From Bradyrhizobium sp. CCGB01 (lineage in GTDB: Bacteria; Pseudomonadota; Alphaproteobacteria; Rhizobiales; Xanthobacteraceae): DNA of 64,000 nucleotides. Positions 63,318 to 64,000 of the stretch are shown piece by piece; position 1 is the first letter of the stretch, and every line of letters starts with the position of its first letter. Location: NCBI RefSeq assembly GCF_024199795.1, contig NZ_JANADK010000001.1:8980001-9044000 (forward strand), in the 5' to 3' direction. The notes under the pieces were generated by a model that saw only the letters and a list, made by a program, of their open reading frames with translations, was not told the origin of the DNA and ran no database searches. A program made the position numbers and the translations under genes.

Positions 63318-64000
63318 TCGAGACCAAGCGCGCTGATGTCGGGGGCGAGTTTCACACCCGGGGTCCGCGGCACCAGACCGGTCTTGACCGCGTAGCCACC
63401 GAGCACGATGCCCGGACGGCTTGGCGCCGGCAACGCCTGCACGCGTTCGACGAGGGCTGCAACGGCGTCGTACTGCTCCGGCAGCGCGATCGAGACCAGT
63501 AGCGTCTTGGGCTCACCCGCGAGCGAAGGCTCGGACAGTGCACCGAGCACCGAATTGTCGTCGACGTGCCGGGTTCGCCATCCCTGGTTCTGGAGCCAGA
63601 GGCCGAGAATGCGAATGCCCACCACATGGATGTTGCCCGGCGCATTCATCAGAAAATAGCAGCCGTCGCCGCCGGGTCGCGCCGGTTGCGACCAGGCCAG
63701 CCGCATCCTGGCCTCGACGAGATCGATCACCCGCTCGGCATAGGCGGTGAATTCGTGCTCGCCTTCAACGGTGAGCGTGCCGTGCTCCCAGGCAGTGCCG
63801 ATCTCGTGGAGCATCGGCGCGATCATGCCGACGAGGATGTCGACCGGCCGGCAATGGGCGGCGATGGCGTTATCGACGAGCGGCCCGGCCGCATCGAAAT
63901 CGTTCCTGCGGCCGGCCGAGAACAACGACTGAACGATGTCCCGCAGCGCGACCGCATGGGCGTATTCATCGCCGCTGAGCAGGTCCGGCTGCTCGCCGGC
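63314..64000 (-). CDS. B12-binding domain protein (CarH/AerR-like), 5'-truncated
   Basis: The frame is open from the right edge of the window (AGEQPDLLSGDEYAHAVALRD upstream of the first in-window start codon, a TTG at 63925), so the N-terminus lies outside. The visible part has a helical B12 cap with the motif WEHGTLTVEGEHEFT near the middle, where W and EH match the cobalamin-contacting residues of light-sensing CarH. A Rossmann-like domain then begins YFLMNAPGNIHVVGIRILGLWLQNQGW with the His-x-x-Gly core. It is probably a cobalamin-dependent sensor or regulator. Its stop overlaps the globin's 3' end by four bases, on the opposite strand. Confidence 0.85.
   Translation of the reverse strand, partial: AGEQPDLLSGDEYAHAVALRDIVQSLFSAGRRNDFDAAGPLVDNAIAAHCRPVDILVGMIAPMLHEIGTAWEHGTLTVEGEHEFTAYAERVIDLVEARMRLAWSQPARPGGDGCYFLMNAPGNIHVVGIRILGLWLQNQGWRTRHVDDNSVLGALSEPSLAGEPKTLLVSIALPEQYDAVAALVERVQALPAPSRPGIVLGGYAVKTGLVPRTPGVKLAPDISALGLD

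Overview
The window reads as one GC-rich chromosomal segment of an alphaproteobacterium, most likely Bradyrhizobium or a close relative in the Nitrobacteraceae. Pointers are a GcrA cell-cycle regulator with clustered GANTC (CcrM-type) sites, a SAM-II riboswitch on metZ, a class I lysyl-tRNA synthetase, an argD-argF-hslO gene string, an aerobic benzoyl-CoA (box) cluster with a BoxR-type regulator, and many dispersed palindromic intergenic repeats. I see no rRNA, CRISPR array, transposase, integrase or prophage; there is one tRNA. Species assignment is an inference from gene content.

Layout. 0-8.8 kb: the 3' part of a MATE exporter, pyrD with a DUF952 gene, an S24-type repressor, a Tat-exported alpha-carbonic anhydrase, lysK, a solute-binding protein, an SCO copper chaperone with a small membrane protein, and a periplasmic ClpP-fold-like protein. 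9-12.6 kb: an FAD dehydrogenase, a PHB-depolymerase-type esterase, a RidA-type deaminase and an NTF2-like protein. 12.7-21.5 kb: a leftward pentose operon in the order LacI regulator, xylB, xylA, ABC ATPase, permease, binding protein, aldo/keto reductase, lactonase-type amidohydrolase. It carries both the isomerase route and two enzymes typical of an oxidative sugar route. 21.5-31.9 kb: a mosaic of small units (GNAT and cupin regulator, epoxide hydrolase, rpiB, tRNA-Gly(CCC), ogt with an AraC regulator, VOC, SRPBCC, two low-complexity proteins, a second MATE exporter, an unrecognised 349-aa protein, a PAS protein).

32-43 kb: dCTP deaminase, then metZ behind a readable promoter, SAM-II aptamer, antiterminator and terminator. 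Next come an OpgC-type acyltransferase with two SGNH-hydrolase-like proteins, apaG, hslO, argF-argD, and gcrA. 43-50 kb: the complete phosphate regulon core, transcribed leftward as phoR-pstS-pstC-pstA-pstB-phoU-phoB with a Pho box before pstS. 50-55.4 kb: a YbhN-type membrane protein, a small membrane protein with an OmpA/BON protein, a polysaccharide deacetylase and an SDR.

55.4-63.3 kb: aerobic benzoate degradation. Benzoate-CoA ligase, an alpha/beta hydrolase and a DUF309 protein run leftward, followed by boxC and boxB. A divergent BoxR-type regulator (HTH plus shikimate-kinase-like domain) is followed two bases later by a group II truncated haemoglobin. The reductase boxA is not in the window. 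The last gene is a 5'-truncated B12-binding protein with CarH-like features.

The strongest regulatory reads are the metZ SAM-II attenuator, the pstS Pho box, three GANTC sites within 27 bp upstream of gcrA, and a 12-base motif shared by the two box promoter regions. Palindromic repeats of about seven families sit between genes, and three of them are stacked between apaG and hslO. I found no obvious defence or otherwise unprecedented system. The best candidates for new biology are the OpgC/SGNH/SGNH operon, the oxygen-binding globin attached to benzoate control, and the dual-route pentose operon.
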